A stretch of DNA of 21,760 nucleotides from Mageeibacillus sp. UBA3781 (GCA_002368805.1 DFFH01000058.1:1-21760); one strand, 5' to 3'; shown: positions 7,023 to 15,306, counted from the first letter of the stretch. Notes: generated by a model not told the origin, from the sequence alone. Program-made: numbers and translations.

Positions 7023-8627
7023 TCAGAAGAACATCTGTGTAACGCGGAGCACGCCGTCAATCGAACGGAGTTCACTTAAGATATCCTCACCGATCTCCTC
7101 ACTGATGCCGAGGAAAGACTGAGCCTTGTTCGAGCCCGGCTTTACACCCCAGTGCATGCTGTTGATGTTGATGTTGTGATCGCCGATCTTGGTAGCGATC
7201 TTACCGATGATGCCCGGCTTGTCTTCGTTCTGCATCGCAAGCATGATCGGAGCGATGGCAAAGTCTGCCTGATATCCGAAGAAGCTAACGAGGACCTCGG
7301 TATCTTCACCGACGATCGTGCCGGAAACAGAAAGCTCACGGCCTTCCTCAGTAACGAAGTTTACAACGATCATGCTGGTGTAGCGCTCGCACTGTGCACT
7401 CTTGCTCTCAACAACTTCGATACCATGGGACTCGACGCCCTGACGTACATTTACGAAGCTTACACGTCCATCGGAATGTGCGGAGAGGAAACCCTTCAGA
7501 ACAGAAAGAGTCAGGATACCTGTCTCCTGCTCAGCAAGTGCGCCTCTGAACTCGACCTCGATCTTCTTGACCGGAGCCTCTTCTGCCTGGAAGTAGATCT
7601 TGCCGAGCTTCTCGGCAAGGTCGGCATACGGACGGATCGCCGCCATATCGCCGCTGAAAGAAGGCATGTTGATCGCAGCAACGAGCTCGCCGCGAAGTGC
7701 TTTTGCAACGAGAGAGGTAACCGCAGAACCTACGTTGTGGTTTGCTTCCTGAGTAGAAGCACCGAGGTGAGGTGTAACTACGCAGTTCGGAAGAGTCAGA
7801 AGCGGGTTCTCATAGTGCTGCTCGCCCGGTGCCTTGTCGTAAGAAGGCTCCTTATCGAATACGTCGATTGCTGCAGCTGCAACCTGGCCGGACTTCAGCG
7901 CTTCGTAGAGAGCTGCCTCATTTACAAGACCGCCACGAGCGGCATTTACGATACGTACGCCCTTCTTGCACTTGGCAAGTTCGTCAGCGCCGACCATACC
8001 GACAGTCTCTTTATTCTTCGGTGTATGGAATGTGATGAGATCTGCAACAGCAAGAAGATCCTCAAGCTTCGCGCAGCGCTTAACACCAACTGTGTCGAAC
8101 TTCTCCTGTGTGATGTACGGGTCATAAGCAACGACTGTCATACCGATACCCTTGAGCTTTCTGGCTACGATGGAACCGATACGGCCGAGACCGATGATAC
8201 CTGCGGTCTTGCCCTCGAGCTCGTTACCGATCATCTGTGCACGGCGGAAATCGTCGTGATGTGCTGCCTCATTTGCGTGGCAGAGATTTCTGAAGATGGA
8301 GAAAGCATGTGCCACAGCGAGCTCACCTGCTGCCATGATGTTTGCTTCCGGAGTATTTACCGCGATGATGCCCTTCTCTGTGCAGGCAGCAACGTCGATG
8401 TTATCGATACCGTTACCGGCACGGCCGACAACCTTAAGATTCTTCGCATTTGCGAGAAGATCTTTATTTACCTGGGTTACAGAACGGACGATGAGTGCGT
8501 CGTAATCACCGATGAAACCCTTGATCTCATCCTGGGAGCAGCCAAGTCTCTCATCTACTTCAAAACCTTCGTCTTTCAGATACTGGATAGCATCTGCCGC
8601 AATCTTCTCTGCAACTAAAATCTTCAT
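7023..8627 (-). CDS. serA: D-3-phosphoglycerate dehydrogenase with ASB and ACT domains
   Basis: A cytosolic NAD-dependent enzyme that oxidises 3-phosphoglycerate to 3-phosphohydroxypyruvate, the first step of serine synthesis. The 534 residues match the long (type I) form. Residues about 1-100 and 285-315 form the substrate-binding domain. The nucleotide-binding domain has GLGRIG (146-151) and the acidic D169 after the second strand (VAYDP). Catalytic residues are R231 (NAARGGLVNE), E260 (DVFDKEP) and H287 (TPHLGAST). An intervening ASB-like domain follows (about 320-450), then a C-terminal ACT domain (about 455-534, NEDKPGIIGKIATKIGDHNI), the usual site of serine feedback control. The start at 8627 is supported by GGAGG 8 nt upstream. 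It follows the aminotransferase gene by 54 nt in the same operon. Confidence 0.96.
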   Translation of the reverse strand: MKILVAEKIAADAIQYLKDEGFEVDERLGCSQDEIKGFIGDYDALIVRSVTQVNKDLLANAKNLKVVGRAGNGIDNIDVAACTEKGIIAVNTPEANIMAAGELAVAHAFSIFRNLCHANEAAHHDDFRRAQMIGNELEGKTAGIIGLGRIGSIVARKLKGIGMTVVAYDPYITQEKFDTVGVKRCAKLEDLLAVADLITFHTPKNKETVGMVGADELAKCKKGVRIVNAARGGLVNEAALYEALKSGQVAAAAIDVFDKEPSYDKAPGEQHYENPLLTLPNCVVTPHLGASTQEANHNVGSAVTSLVAKALRGELVAAINMPSFSGDMAAIRPYADLAEKLGKIYFQAEEAPVKKIEVEFRGALAEQETGILTLSVLKGFLSAHSDGRVSFVNVRQGVESHGIEVVESKSAQCERYTSMIVVNFVTEEGRELSVSGTIVGEDTEVLVSFFGYQADFAIAPIMLAMQNEDKPGIIGKIATKIGDHNININSMHWGVKPGSNKAQSFLGISEEIGEDILSELRSIDGVLRVTQMFF

Positions 8628-8652
8628 TTTGTGTTCCTCCCTATTTACTATC

Positions 8653-8665
8653 GCGCGAATCGCGC
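8653..8665 (-). other. Short GC-only hairpin between the two serine genes
   Basis: The minus strand reads GCGCGATTCGCGC, a 5-bp GCGCG/CGCGC stem with a 3-nt loop in the 54-nt gap between the aminotransferase and serA. There is no T-run, so it is not an intrinsic terminator. It could stabilise the upstream message or tune the ratio of the two proteins, but this is inference. Confidence 0.4.
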
Positions 8666-8681
8666 CCCTGTTTTCTATTAC

Positions 8682-9779
8682 TTATGCGTTCTGGCTTTTC
8701 AGCTCGGCAACTACTTCATCAAGATCCTTAAGCATCGCCTTGACCTCTTCGATCGTGGTATCTGCCATATGTGCGATACGGAATGTGGTCTCTTTCAGAG
8801 CACCGTAACCGCCGGACAGGAGATATCCTCTCTCGCCCATCTTCTTATTGATCTCGGCAAACGGAATACCGAGAGTGTTCTTGATACAGGTAACTGTCAC
8901 AGACAGGTTATCCGGATCGGAGTAGAGCTCCGCATTCTTTCTTGCCCAGTCGCGAACGAGCTCTGCCATCTCGCAGTGTCTCTTATAGCGGTTCTCCATA
9001 CCTTCCTTGAGGATACAGTCGAGCTGGTAATCCAGTGCGAACATGTGTGACTCAGACGGCGTGGACGGATACTGGAACGGCTTCTCCTTCACGAACTTCG
9101 CAAGCTCGACATAGTCGAAGTAAAGACCTCTGTTCGGGATGGTCTTCGCCTTTTCCAGCGCACGGTCGGAAACCGAAGCGATGGACATTCCCGGAGGCAG
9201 ACCCAGGCACTTCTGTGTGGAAGTGATGCAGACGTCGATGCCCCACTCATCTACCGGGATATAGTCTCCGCACATGGAACTTACGGTATCCACGCAGAGG
9301 ATAACATCCGGATATTTTGCCTTTAAGACCTCGGAGATCTTTCCGACAGGATTGTGGATACCTGTGGAAGTCTCGTTGTGTGTGATGGTGATCATGTCGT
9401 ACTCGCCTGTGGAGAGTGCCTCATCAACCATCTCAGGTGTCGTGATCTGTCCCAGTTCGGAACGGAATATATCTGCCGGAACACCATTACATACCGCCAT
9501 CTTATACCAGCGCTCGCCAAATGCTCCGATGGAGAAGATCGCTGCTTTCTTTGCGGTAAAACATCGTACGGCGCCTTCCATCAGACCGCTTCCTGATGAG
9601 GTGGAAAGAATGATAGTGTTCTTCGTACCCATGACCTTCTGCAGTTTCTCGGAAATCGACTTCTGCAGAGCAGATGCATCTTTGGTACGGTGGCCGATCA
9701 TCGGCGTAGCCATCTTTTCCAGAACTTCATCGCGGACTTCAACCGGACCCGGAATGAAAAGCTTTTTGTGCGTACTCAT
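8682..9779 (-). CDS. Class V aminotransferase, probable phosphoserine aminotransferase of AGXT type
   Basis: A 365-residue cytosolic PLP enzyme of the AGXT/serine-glyoxylate branch of class V aminotransferases. It starts MSTHKKLFIPGPVEVRDEVL; the GPVEV opening and HNETSTG (134-140) are typical of the branch. D164 (CVDTVSS) should contact the PLP ring, and K190 (STQKCLGLPPG) is the expected Schiff-base lysine. Being directly upstream of serA, it most likely converts 3-phosphohydroxypyruvate plus glutamate to phosphoserine, as AGXT-type enzymes do in some Clostridia and thermophiles lacking classical SerC. Serine-pyruvate or alanine-glyoxylate activity is the alternative. The start is ATG 9779, preceded by GGAGGAG; the TTG at 9794 overlaps that site. 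Confidence 0.9.
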   Translation of the reverse strand: MSTHKKLFIPGPVEVRDEVLEKMATPMIGHRTKDASALQKSISEKLQKVMGTKNTIILSTSSGSGLMEGAVRCFTAKKAAIFSIGAFGERWYKMAVCNGVPADIFRSELGQITTPEMVDEALSTGEYDMITITHNETSTGIHNPVGKISEVLKAKYPDVILCVDTVSSMCGDYIPVDEWGIDVCITSTQKCLGLPPGMSIASVSDRALEKAKTIPNRGLYFDYVELAKFVKEKPFQYPSTPSESHMFALDYQLDCILKEGMENRYKRHCEMAELVRDWARKNAELYSDPDNLSVTVTCIKNTLGIPFAEINKKMGERGYLLSGGYGALKETTFRIAHMADTTIEEVKAMLKDLDEVVAELKSQNA

Positions 9780-9821
9780 GATAAACTCCTCCAAGTAATA
9801 ACTATAATTACATACCGTACC

Positions 9822-9850
9822 ATTGTAGTCGCATTTCTTCTATTTTTCTA
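9822..9850 (-). promoter_or_regulatory. Possible promoter of serine operon
   Basis: On the minus strand TACAAT (9822-9827, 5 of 6) is preceded after 17 nt by TAGAAA (9845-9850, 4 of 6). It lies about 45 nt before the aminotransferase ATG and just downstream of an inverted repeat. No T-box or other riboswitch motif is visible in the short leader. Confidence 0.4.
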
Positions 9851-9854
9851 GTCA

Positions 9855-9904
9855 AAAAGCACTGTCATTTTCAAATTCGGCAAAATACCAAAAAAAGTGC
9901 TTTT
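9855..9904. repeat. Inverted repeat AAAAGCACT/AGTGCTTTT upstream of serine operon
   Basis: AAAAGCACT (9855-9863) and its exact reverse complement AGTGCTTTT (9896-9904) are separated by 32 bp, immediately upstream of the candidate serine-operon promoter. It could be an operator for a dimeric regulator, or a weak long-loop hairpin acting as a second terminator for the gene upstream. A copy of the half-site (AAAAAGCACTTTT) occurs at 17317-17329. Confidence 0.4.
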
Positions 9905-9962
9905 CGATGCCCTTTAGCCGACAACATGACAGGATCACATGCCAAATGATTTTTATTCGAGC

Positions 9963-9993
9963 AAAAAGCAGCCGCTCCTTGCGAAGCGGCTGC
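9963..9993 (-). terminator. Intrinsic terminator of the PP2C-like/LysM gene
   Basis: On the minus strand GCAGCCGCT (9985-9993) pairs perfectly over 9 bp with AGCGGCTGC (9968-9976) around an 8-nt loop, followed by TTTTT (9963-9967). It lies 28 nt after the stop codon at 10021, so the gene is transcribed separately from the serine operon. Confidence 0.92.
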
Positions 9994-10020
9994 CTGGTTC
10001 GATCTGTTTTGGTCCGAAGC

Positions 10021-13000
10021 TTATACCGGATTCGAGAACATGCTCGCCGGCGGGAGTTTGACGGAATCACCGGCCTTCGGTGTATAGGAACTGTCGAGTT
10101 CATTGTAGGTCAGGATCGTGGTTACACGGGAATCCTGCTCATTATCAATATCATAGCCATATACAGTGTGGAAGAGATCCCACCATGTGCGGCAGCCGAT
10201 CTGATCGGAGAATGTATAGATACCGATCGGAGCATTCGGATCCGGTGCAGTGGATTCTGTGGTCTCCGGTGTGGACTCAGGTGTTGACTCCGTGGACTCG
10301 GAGATATCTGTGACCGATGTATCCGTAGGAACATCGGTTACTTCCGACTTCTTACTGCTGCTGCAGGACTTCGCGATAAGAACGATAATGATGATCAGGC
10401 AGATCAGAGAAACTGCTGCCAGGACATATGGCAGGAATGTACCGGCCTGTCCTTCATCGTCTCCGTTATCAAATCCGTCATCGATCGTATCCGGTCTTCT
10501 TCTGGCCGGCTGGGTATTCGGACGGTTTCCCGGACGCTGCGGCTGGGACGGGCGCTTCGAAACACCCGGTACAGAGCCCGGACGGACAGCTTCACTCTGC
10601 TGCATATATGCCGGGATCGAAGATGCTGCCGGCTCGATCGGTGCGGAAGACGGCGATACATCGAAGAGATCTGCCACAGACGGCGGAGGATTGTCAAAGT
10701 CATACTGCGGAACATCTTCCCGGGATGCTGCGCTGACTGCCGCGAACGGATCGTAATCCGCATCGCTTACTGCCGGCATCTCCTGCGTCGGCTCGTCATA
10801 AGCAGAAGCAGCATAGCCGGTATCCGCTGCATAATCTTCAGAGGAAACATTTACGAACGGAGAGACCGGAGCCGCTTGCGGCTGTACGAACTGGGATACG
10901 GAAGGCGCTGCCTCATCCTCATCCACAGTATAGGAACCGCGGGCATATACGCCGGTGTCCTCATAGCCGACCGGCGTGTCACTGTTGGTCGGGTACGTCG
11001 GCGGAACATAGGAAGGTGCTTCGTACAGAGGCATCTCCGGAACATCGTTCGCCGAAGAAGTAGCATTGTTCGGTGTCTCAGCAGAAGCGAACGGGATCAC
11101 GAACTCGCCGGATGACGCTGCTGTCTCCGCATCCGAAGCGGAATTATAATCGGATGGGTAAGACTCGTGTGTCTCGTACTGATCTTCTGCAGAAGGCTCC
11201 GCATCTCCGAAGAATAGCGGGGTCTCGTCGAATTCTTTTGGATCGTTGGAATACTCGGGCTCGTCGTTCATAGGCTTTTTCACCTCATCTTCCGCTTCGA
11301 AAACAAGCGGGGCATCCTCGTCTGTTTCCGCAACAGATCCCGAAGCTCCGGCCTCGGTAGTCTGTTCAGTGCCTGCCACGTTCTGTTTGGCAACAGGAGC
11401 TTTTGACGGATCGCCGGCAAAAAGCTCGTCGCCGATAAAGAGCGGAGCGCCGCCATCATTGACCGGTGCTTCTCCGCCTACTTCAAACGATACATTTTCA
11501 GAAGCCTGCTCGTCTCCCGAAACAGCTGCTGCCGCAGCTTCAACCTCCGGAGATACCGGCGGTACGGAAGGCGTAACCGGAGCTTCCGGCTGCTGTGCTT
11601 TGACAGCGGCCTTAAAGAACGGATTATCTTCATTCTTTACTGCAACAAAGGGCTCATCCTTCTTTACAGGTGCGGATGGAGCTGTTGCCTGCGGCTGTAC
11701 GAAAGGATTGGCCGCAGGAGCACTCTCCGTATTCTCTGCGATCTTCTCATCCAGTTCAGCCGCTGCCTTATCGAAGCTGTTTACGAAAGGAACTACCTTC
11801 GTCGCTTCCATATTCCCGGAAGATGTCTCTTCCTTCACCGGTTCCTCTTTTGAAACCTCTGTCTTCGGTTCGCCGGTTTCTTCCGGCATCAGTTCGGAAA
11901 TGTCACCGAAGGACAGTGTCGGTTCCGGAACAGGTGTATTGATCGCCTTATCCACCAGTGCGCTGGTTGCCGCTCCCGTAGCCGCAGCGGCAGAAGTCCT
12001 TGATGCCGTCTCGGCGCCGAGAGAAGCGATAGCGTCTGCCGCGCTTCCGACAGGCGGAGTGATCGCGGTAGCTTCGAGCGCCCTTGCCTCAGGAGATTTC
12101 TCCTTTACAGGTGCATCGCCGAAGAGCATCGCATCCTTGGAAACCGGAGCCGGAGCCTTCTTCGGAGACTCGAGCGGTACCGGCGGAGCTACGTTGTACT
12201 CATCGTCATCATCGATCTCTTCTTCGACGGTTTTCTTCTTCTTTCTTCCGAATCCGAAGAAACCGCCCTTCTCGCTGGAGGTGATGTCCTCAACGAAGGA
12301 GATCATGAACTGCAGCGGGACTCCCGGGAGCTTCGCTGCCGCTTCTGTGATAACTACGGATGCCGCATCGCTCTGATCCTCTGCATCATAAAGGATACGC
12401 AGAAGTTCCTGCTGTCCGAGTGCCTCATATACCTCACGGTTACAGAGGATAATGCAGTCATCCAGCTTGAGCTGGGCGATATTGGAACAAAGTGCCGGTG
12501 CCGTCTTGGTGGCACAGAAGTTATAGAAATTATCGACCTTCTGACGGGCGGTATTGATCGCATCGATGCGGATATCCGTCGCTGTCATCGGGTAGAGTGT
12601 ATCATCACGGTAGAGGAATGCCAGGCCTTTGCCGATCGTCGATGCAAAAGCTTCGCCATCTTTGACCATAACACCTGCGAAGAAAGGCGCTCGGGAATTA
12701 CCCTGAGAGATCTTCATCTTGCCAGTGATCGAAACCGCGGTATTTACCATCTCACCGATCGAATCATCGAGAGAACGGCGGCCGGTCTTCAGTTCTGTAC
12801 CGAGACGGCGGAGGATCGGTTCATAAGGCGGAAGAGCATTCGGATCCTGGTCAGGATTGGTCTGATGGGAAAAAACAGAAAAGAAAAAACCTCTGTCTTC
12901 TTTATCGTTGGTAAGATCTGCGGAGCGGGCAACGGACTTGCTGGTCACGCGGCCGTCCATATAAAAAGCGTCTGTAAGCTCTGTTGTAGGAAAATATCTC

Positions 13001-13038
13001 GCTGTAAGCGTCGTCGCCAGACGAGTCTGTTTTGCCAT
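10021..13038 (-). CDS. Membrane protein with degenerate PP2C-like domain, disordered linker, one TM span and LysM-like domain
   Basis: A 1005-residue protein I cannot name. Residues 1 to about 255 follow the strand order of PP2C/PPM phosphatases: RGFFFSVFSHQ (49-59), then AGVMVKDGEAFASTIGKGLAFLYRDD, then KLDDCIILCNREVYEAL (191-207), ending SVVITEAA...FMISFVEDI. The metal-binding motifs are changed: DGxG in motif 2 is SHQT, SDGL is NREV, and the late DN is DA. It is therefore probably a pseudophosphatase. A basic stretch GRKKKK (264-269) follows. Residues about 275-865 are a disordered, acidic, Pro/Ala-rich linker with repeated short motifs. One hydrophobic span (868-889) comes after Arg/Lys-rich sequence, giving N-inside topology. 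A Ser/Thr-rich stretch then leads to a LysM-like domain (about 938-996, ILTYNELDSSYTPKAGDSVKLP). GGAGG lies 9 nt before the ATG. It is monocistronic. Confidence 0.75.
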   Translation of the reverse strand: MAKQTRLATTLTARYFPTTELTDAFYMDGRVTSKSVARSADLTNDKEDRGFFFSVFSHQTNPDQDPNALPPYEPILRRLGTELKTGRRSLDDSIGEMVNTAVSITGKMKISQGNSRAPFFAGVMVKDGEAFASTIGKGLAFLYRDDTLYPMTATDIRIDAINTARQKVDNFYNFCATKTAPALCSNIAQLKLDDCIILCNREVYEALGQQELLRILYDAEDQSDAASVVITEAAAKLPGVPLQFMISFVEDITSSEKGGFFGFGRKKKKTVEEEIDDDDEYNVAPPVPLESPKKAPAPVSKDAMLFGDAPVKEKSPEARALEATAITPPVGSAADAIASLGAETASRTSAAAATGAATSALVDKAINTPVPEPTLSFGDISELMPEETGEPKTEVSKEEPVKEETSSGNMEATKVVPFVNSFDKAAAELDEKIAENTESAPAANPFVQPQATAPSAPVKKDEPFVAVKNEDNPFFKAAVKAQQPEAPVTPSVPPVSPEVEAAAAAVSGDEQASENVSFEVGGEAPVNDGGAPLFIGDELFAGDPSKAPVAKQNVAGTEQTTEAGASGSVAETDEDAPLVFEAEDEVKKPMNDEPEYSNDPKEFDETPLFFGDAEPSAEDQYETHESYPSDYNSASDAETAASSGEFVIPFASAETPNNATSSANDVPEMPLYEAPSYVPPTYPTNSDTPVGYEDTGVYARGSYTVDEDEAAPSVSQFVQPQAAPVSPFVNVSSEDYAADTGYAASAYDEPTQEMPAVSDADYDPFAAVSAASREDVPQYDFDNPPPSVADLFDVSPSSAPIEPAASSIPAYMQQSEAVRPGSVPGVSKRPSQPQRPGNRPNTQPARRRPDTIDDGFDNGDDEGQAGTFLPYVLAAVSLICLIIIIVLIAKSCSSSKKSEVTDVPTDTSVTDISESTESTPESTPETTESTAPDPNAPIGIYTFSDQIGCRTWWDLFHTVYGYDIDNEQDSRVTTILTYNELDSSYTPKAGDSVKLPPASMFSNPV

Positions 13039-13084
13039 GTTTTGAGGCCTCCAAATTATGGGATCGTCCCATTACTTCTAGTTA

Positions 13085-13093
13085 ATTATAACA
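13085..13093 (-). promoter_or_regulatory. Extended -10 promoter of the PP2C-like/LysM gene
   Basis: The minus strand reads TGTTATAAT: a perfect TATAAT (13085-13090) with a TGn extension (13091-13093), about 46 nt before the ATG at 13038. The best upstream match, TTGTAT, lies only 15 nt away, so the -35 is weak. Confidence 0.6.
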
Positions 13094-13134
13094 TAATGTC
13101 TTTTCATACAAGTGTTTCGGAGGCACTTTTTACT

Positions 13135-13153
13135 ACAATTTCGTGACAATTTC
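13135..13153. repeat. Direct repeat ACAATTTC x2
   Basis: Two copies of ACAATTTC (13135-13142 and 13146-13153) are spaced 11 bp apart, one helical turn, about 45 bp upstream of the extended -10 of the PP2C-like gene. This could be a tandem regulator site or chance in an AT-rich gap. The rest of this 215-bp intergenic region also holds a 10-bp tandem duplication (AAGGATGCGG, AAGGATGCGT). Confidence 0.3.
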
Positions 13154-13254
13154 GGGTCGATGCGGTTGCTTCCGGAAGAAGGATGCGGAAGGATGCGTGT
13201 TTGCCGTGTTTTTCCGGGAAAGGAACTATTGCACAGGTATTACGCGGGATCTGC

Positions 13255-15084
13255 TCAATTCTTTTTGCTTTCCACAAAAGCCGCCATGTCTTCTTTCAGC
13301 ACAGAGAACGGCGCACAGCCGAGATCCAGATATGCCTTATAGACTTCTTCCGGTGTGCAGATACCGTCGAGATCGGCTATCGCCTGATCCAGGATCTCTG
13401 ATGTGAAAAGGAAGCCGAATGCATACTCAAGTGCATACCCCTGCTCGGCAGTAAGGCGCTTCCAGTACTCATCGATGGCAGCCCCGTCCTGACCGTAGTG
13501 CATGATATAGGTCTTGCAATCCTCGTAATCCCAGCCCTCATACTCGACACCGATGCTGAGTCTTGCCGCAATATACGTCGAAAAGAAGATCGAAGCCATT
13601 ACGGAGAGCTTCGCCTGTTTTCTGTCAAACGGCGCATACTGGATCATAATCGTCTCAGAATACTGCGCCCAGCCCTCGGCATACGGCTCGGACATCGCAA
13701 ATACCTGGTACTTGCTCTCGAGGTTCTCCGCCTGATACTGATGCTGGTAAAGGTGCCCCGGATACATCTCGTGCGAAACGAGCGTGAACATATCGTACTG
13801 CGGGTCATCCAGAAGCGCATTATTGATCCATACGGTGTGCCGGGTATAGTTATCGATCGGAGATGGATAGTATCTCGCCGGCTGGATCGAGTCATAGAGC
13901 TGTCTCGGAACAGGATAGACCTCGACATCGTGATCTGAGATCGCCGGAAAATGTTCTTCCGTGAAGCGCTTGCACCATTCGCTCGCCTCATCGAATTCCA
14001 GGTCGCCGAAGGCAAAATACGATCCCTTCACCTTCCACTGCGGCATATACTCTTCATAGATCTCATCGATCCGTTTCTGAAGCAATTCTTTCGCCTCTTC
14101 CACCGGCATATCCGTGCCTGTCTTTCTTGCGAAAAGGGCCTCGTAATAGGCTTTTCCATCCGCAGTCTCCGCCAGGTACGGCGCATCATTGCACTTTCCC
14201 TTGAGTTCCGGAAGTTTTTCGATCAGCATCTCCATGGCCGGGAAATAATAAAGATCCAGCAGTTCCTGGTTCTTATTGATCAGTTCTTCTGTCTCCCGGT
14301 CGGAAAGGCCCAGCTTCTTGACACGCTCATCAAAGGTCGTCTTCATGAAGTTCGTGTCATGATCCTTCTTCATCTTGAAGCAGTCCTGGATGATCCGGTC
14401 GATGCTTTCGTCATTATACCCGATACCTATGCTGCTTCGGAGCTCCTCCGCCTCAAAAGCTCTGGTGAAGAAGTCCTTAAAGTCGCCGATGATCGTAAAA
14501 TACCGATCGACATCGTCTTTCGTTTCAAAGGGGATCAGCGATGCAAGAAGCGGATATACGACATGCTTTCCGCCCATGGGGTTCAGCTGCGGGATATAAA
14601 GGTAGTGCTTATACATCTCCGACATATACTTAAAGTCGAAGCACATGTCCTTGATCGCCCGGTTCTGGGCATCCGAGAGTTCCGCCGGATCAAGAGAGGA
14701 AAGAGTATCCTCGAGCATCTCGTATGTGGATGCCGCCGAGCTGTAGTCGGTTGACTGAGGAAAAAGAAGTCCGACGGTCGGCCAGTCCGAATAGTAATTC
14801 TTCGGATCGTCAAAAGCATAGTACGCATTGAGAAGATCGGAGGCTCCGATAAAAAGCCCCTTGTCATAGTCGCGGAAAGTCTTCGCCGCTTCTGTGTCGT
14901 CATCCGACGGGCGGTCGCCCCACTGGTTCCCGGAGATCACGTTTCCGTTTTCATCCGTCGATGTCACCGGCGGCCTGGCCACTTTGTCACGGCCTCCGGA
15001 ACTGCAGGATGCAAGCGGCGCGCATAGGATCGCTCCCGCGGAGATCATCGCTAAAGATCTTATGTACTTTCCGGATCTTCTCAT
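13255..15084 (-). CDS. DUF885 family lipoprotein, metallopeptidase-like (paralog 1)
   Basis: A 609-residue predicted lipoprotein. The signal peptide ends in LASC with lipidated C27; a short Gly/Ser/Asp-rich linker follows. The DUF885 domain spans roughly residues 68-605. The zinc-site motif HEMYPGH (438-444, HExxPGH) and the downstream glutamate in AEGW (E470) are intact, so it should be an active extracellular gluzincin-like peptidase or carboxypeptidase; DUF885 substrates are mostly unknown. The start is ATG 15084, with AGGA about 8 nt upstream; an upstream in-frame start at 15153 would bury the signal peptide. The ATG overlaps the stop of the small Cys-rich gene (ATGA), so it is translationally coupled as the last gene of a three-gene unit. 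No clear terminator is seen in the 215 bp after it. Confidence 0.88.
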   Translation of the reverse strand: MRRSGKYIRSLAMISAGAILCAPLASCSSGGRDKVARPPVTSTDENGNVISGNQWGDRPSDDDTEAAKTFRDYDKGLFIGASDLLNAYYAFDDPKNYYSDWPTVGLLFPQSTDYSSAASTYEMLEDTLSSLDPAELSDAQNRAIKDMCFDFKYMSEMYKHYLYIPQLNPMGGKHVVYPLLASLIPFETKDDVDRYFTIIGDFKDFFTRAFEAEELRSSIGIGYNDESIDRIIQDCFKMKKDHDTNFMKTTFDERVKKLGLSDRETEELINKNQELLDLYYFPAMEMLIEKLPELKGKCNDAPYLAETADGKAYYEALFARKTGTDMPVEEAKELLQKRIDEIYEEYMPQWKVKGSYFAFGDLEFDEASEWCKRFTEEHFPAISDHDVEVYPVPRQLYDSIQPARYYPSPIDNYTRHTVWINNALLDDPQYDMFTLVSHEMYPGHLYQHQYQAENLESKYQVFAMSEPYAEGWAQYSETIMIQYAPFDRKQAKLSVMASIFFSTYIAARLSIGVEYEGWDYEDCKTYIMHYGQDGAAIDEYWKRLTAEQGYALEYAFGFLFTSEILDQAIADLDGICTPEEVYKAYLDLGCAPFSVLKEDMAAFVESKKN

Positions 15085-15272
15085 GTATCTTTTCCTTCCT
15101 TCTTCGAAGGGGAATGGCAGGAGGCACTCATCGCGCACCCTGCACATCCGCATCCGCAGGAAGTTTTTCCCTTCTTTTTATCACGTATCATCTTGACGAT
15201 GATGAGGATCACGATAACCGCTAGAACAAGGCTGACAGCGATCGTACCGAGATTATCTTTCAGCCAGCCCAT
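15081..15272 (-). CDS. Small Cys-rich membrane protein, FeoB-associated type
   Basis: A 63-residue single-span protein, MGWLKDNLGTIAVSLVLAVI, with a transmembrane helix at about 9-27, a basic stop-transfer stretch MIRDKKKGK (28-36), and a Cys cluster SCGCGCAGCAMSASC (38-52). The helix, lysine run and CxCxCxxC cluster are the pattern of the FeoB-associated Cys-rich membrane protein family, which usually sits beside feoB and may bind iron or shuttle electrons. No feoB is visible here. It lies 34 nt after paralog 2 and overlaps paralog 1 by 4 nt (ATGA). The ribosome binding site is modest (AGGG about 10 nt upstream). The context suggests a link with the DUF885 proteins rather than iron uptake, but this is inference. 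Confidence 0.78.
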   Translation of the reverse strand: MGWLKDNLGTIAVSLVLAVIVILIIVKMIRDKKKGKTSCGCGCAGCAMSASCHSPSKKEGKDT

Positions 15273-15306
15273 CGTTTCAATACCCTGATCCTTTCACATC
15301 AACTTA

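Noticed and set aside
7152..8618. 488-codon open frame on the plus strand
   Set aside because: Exactly antisense to serA and Cys/Asp-rich without motifs; a shadow of the real gene.
9780..10020. T-box or serine-related riboswitch upstream of the serine operon
   Set aside because: No T-box sequence or comparable conserved structure; the region holds only the promoter, an inverted repeat and the neighbouring terminator.
11246..12376. 376-codon Ser/Ala-rich open frame on the plus strand
   Set aside because: Antisense to the low-complexity linker of the PP2C-like gene; composition is a mirror of that linker.
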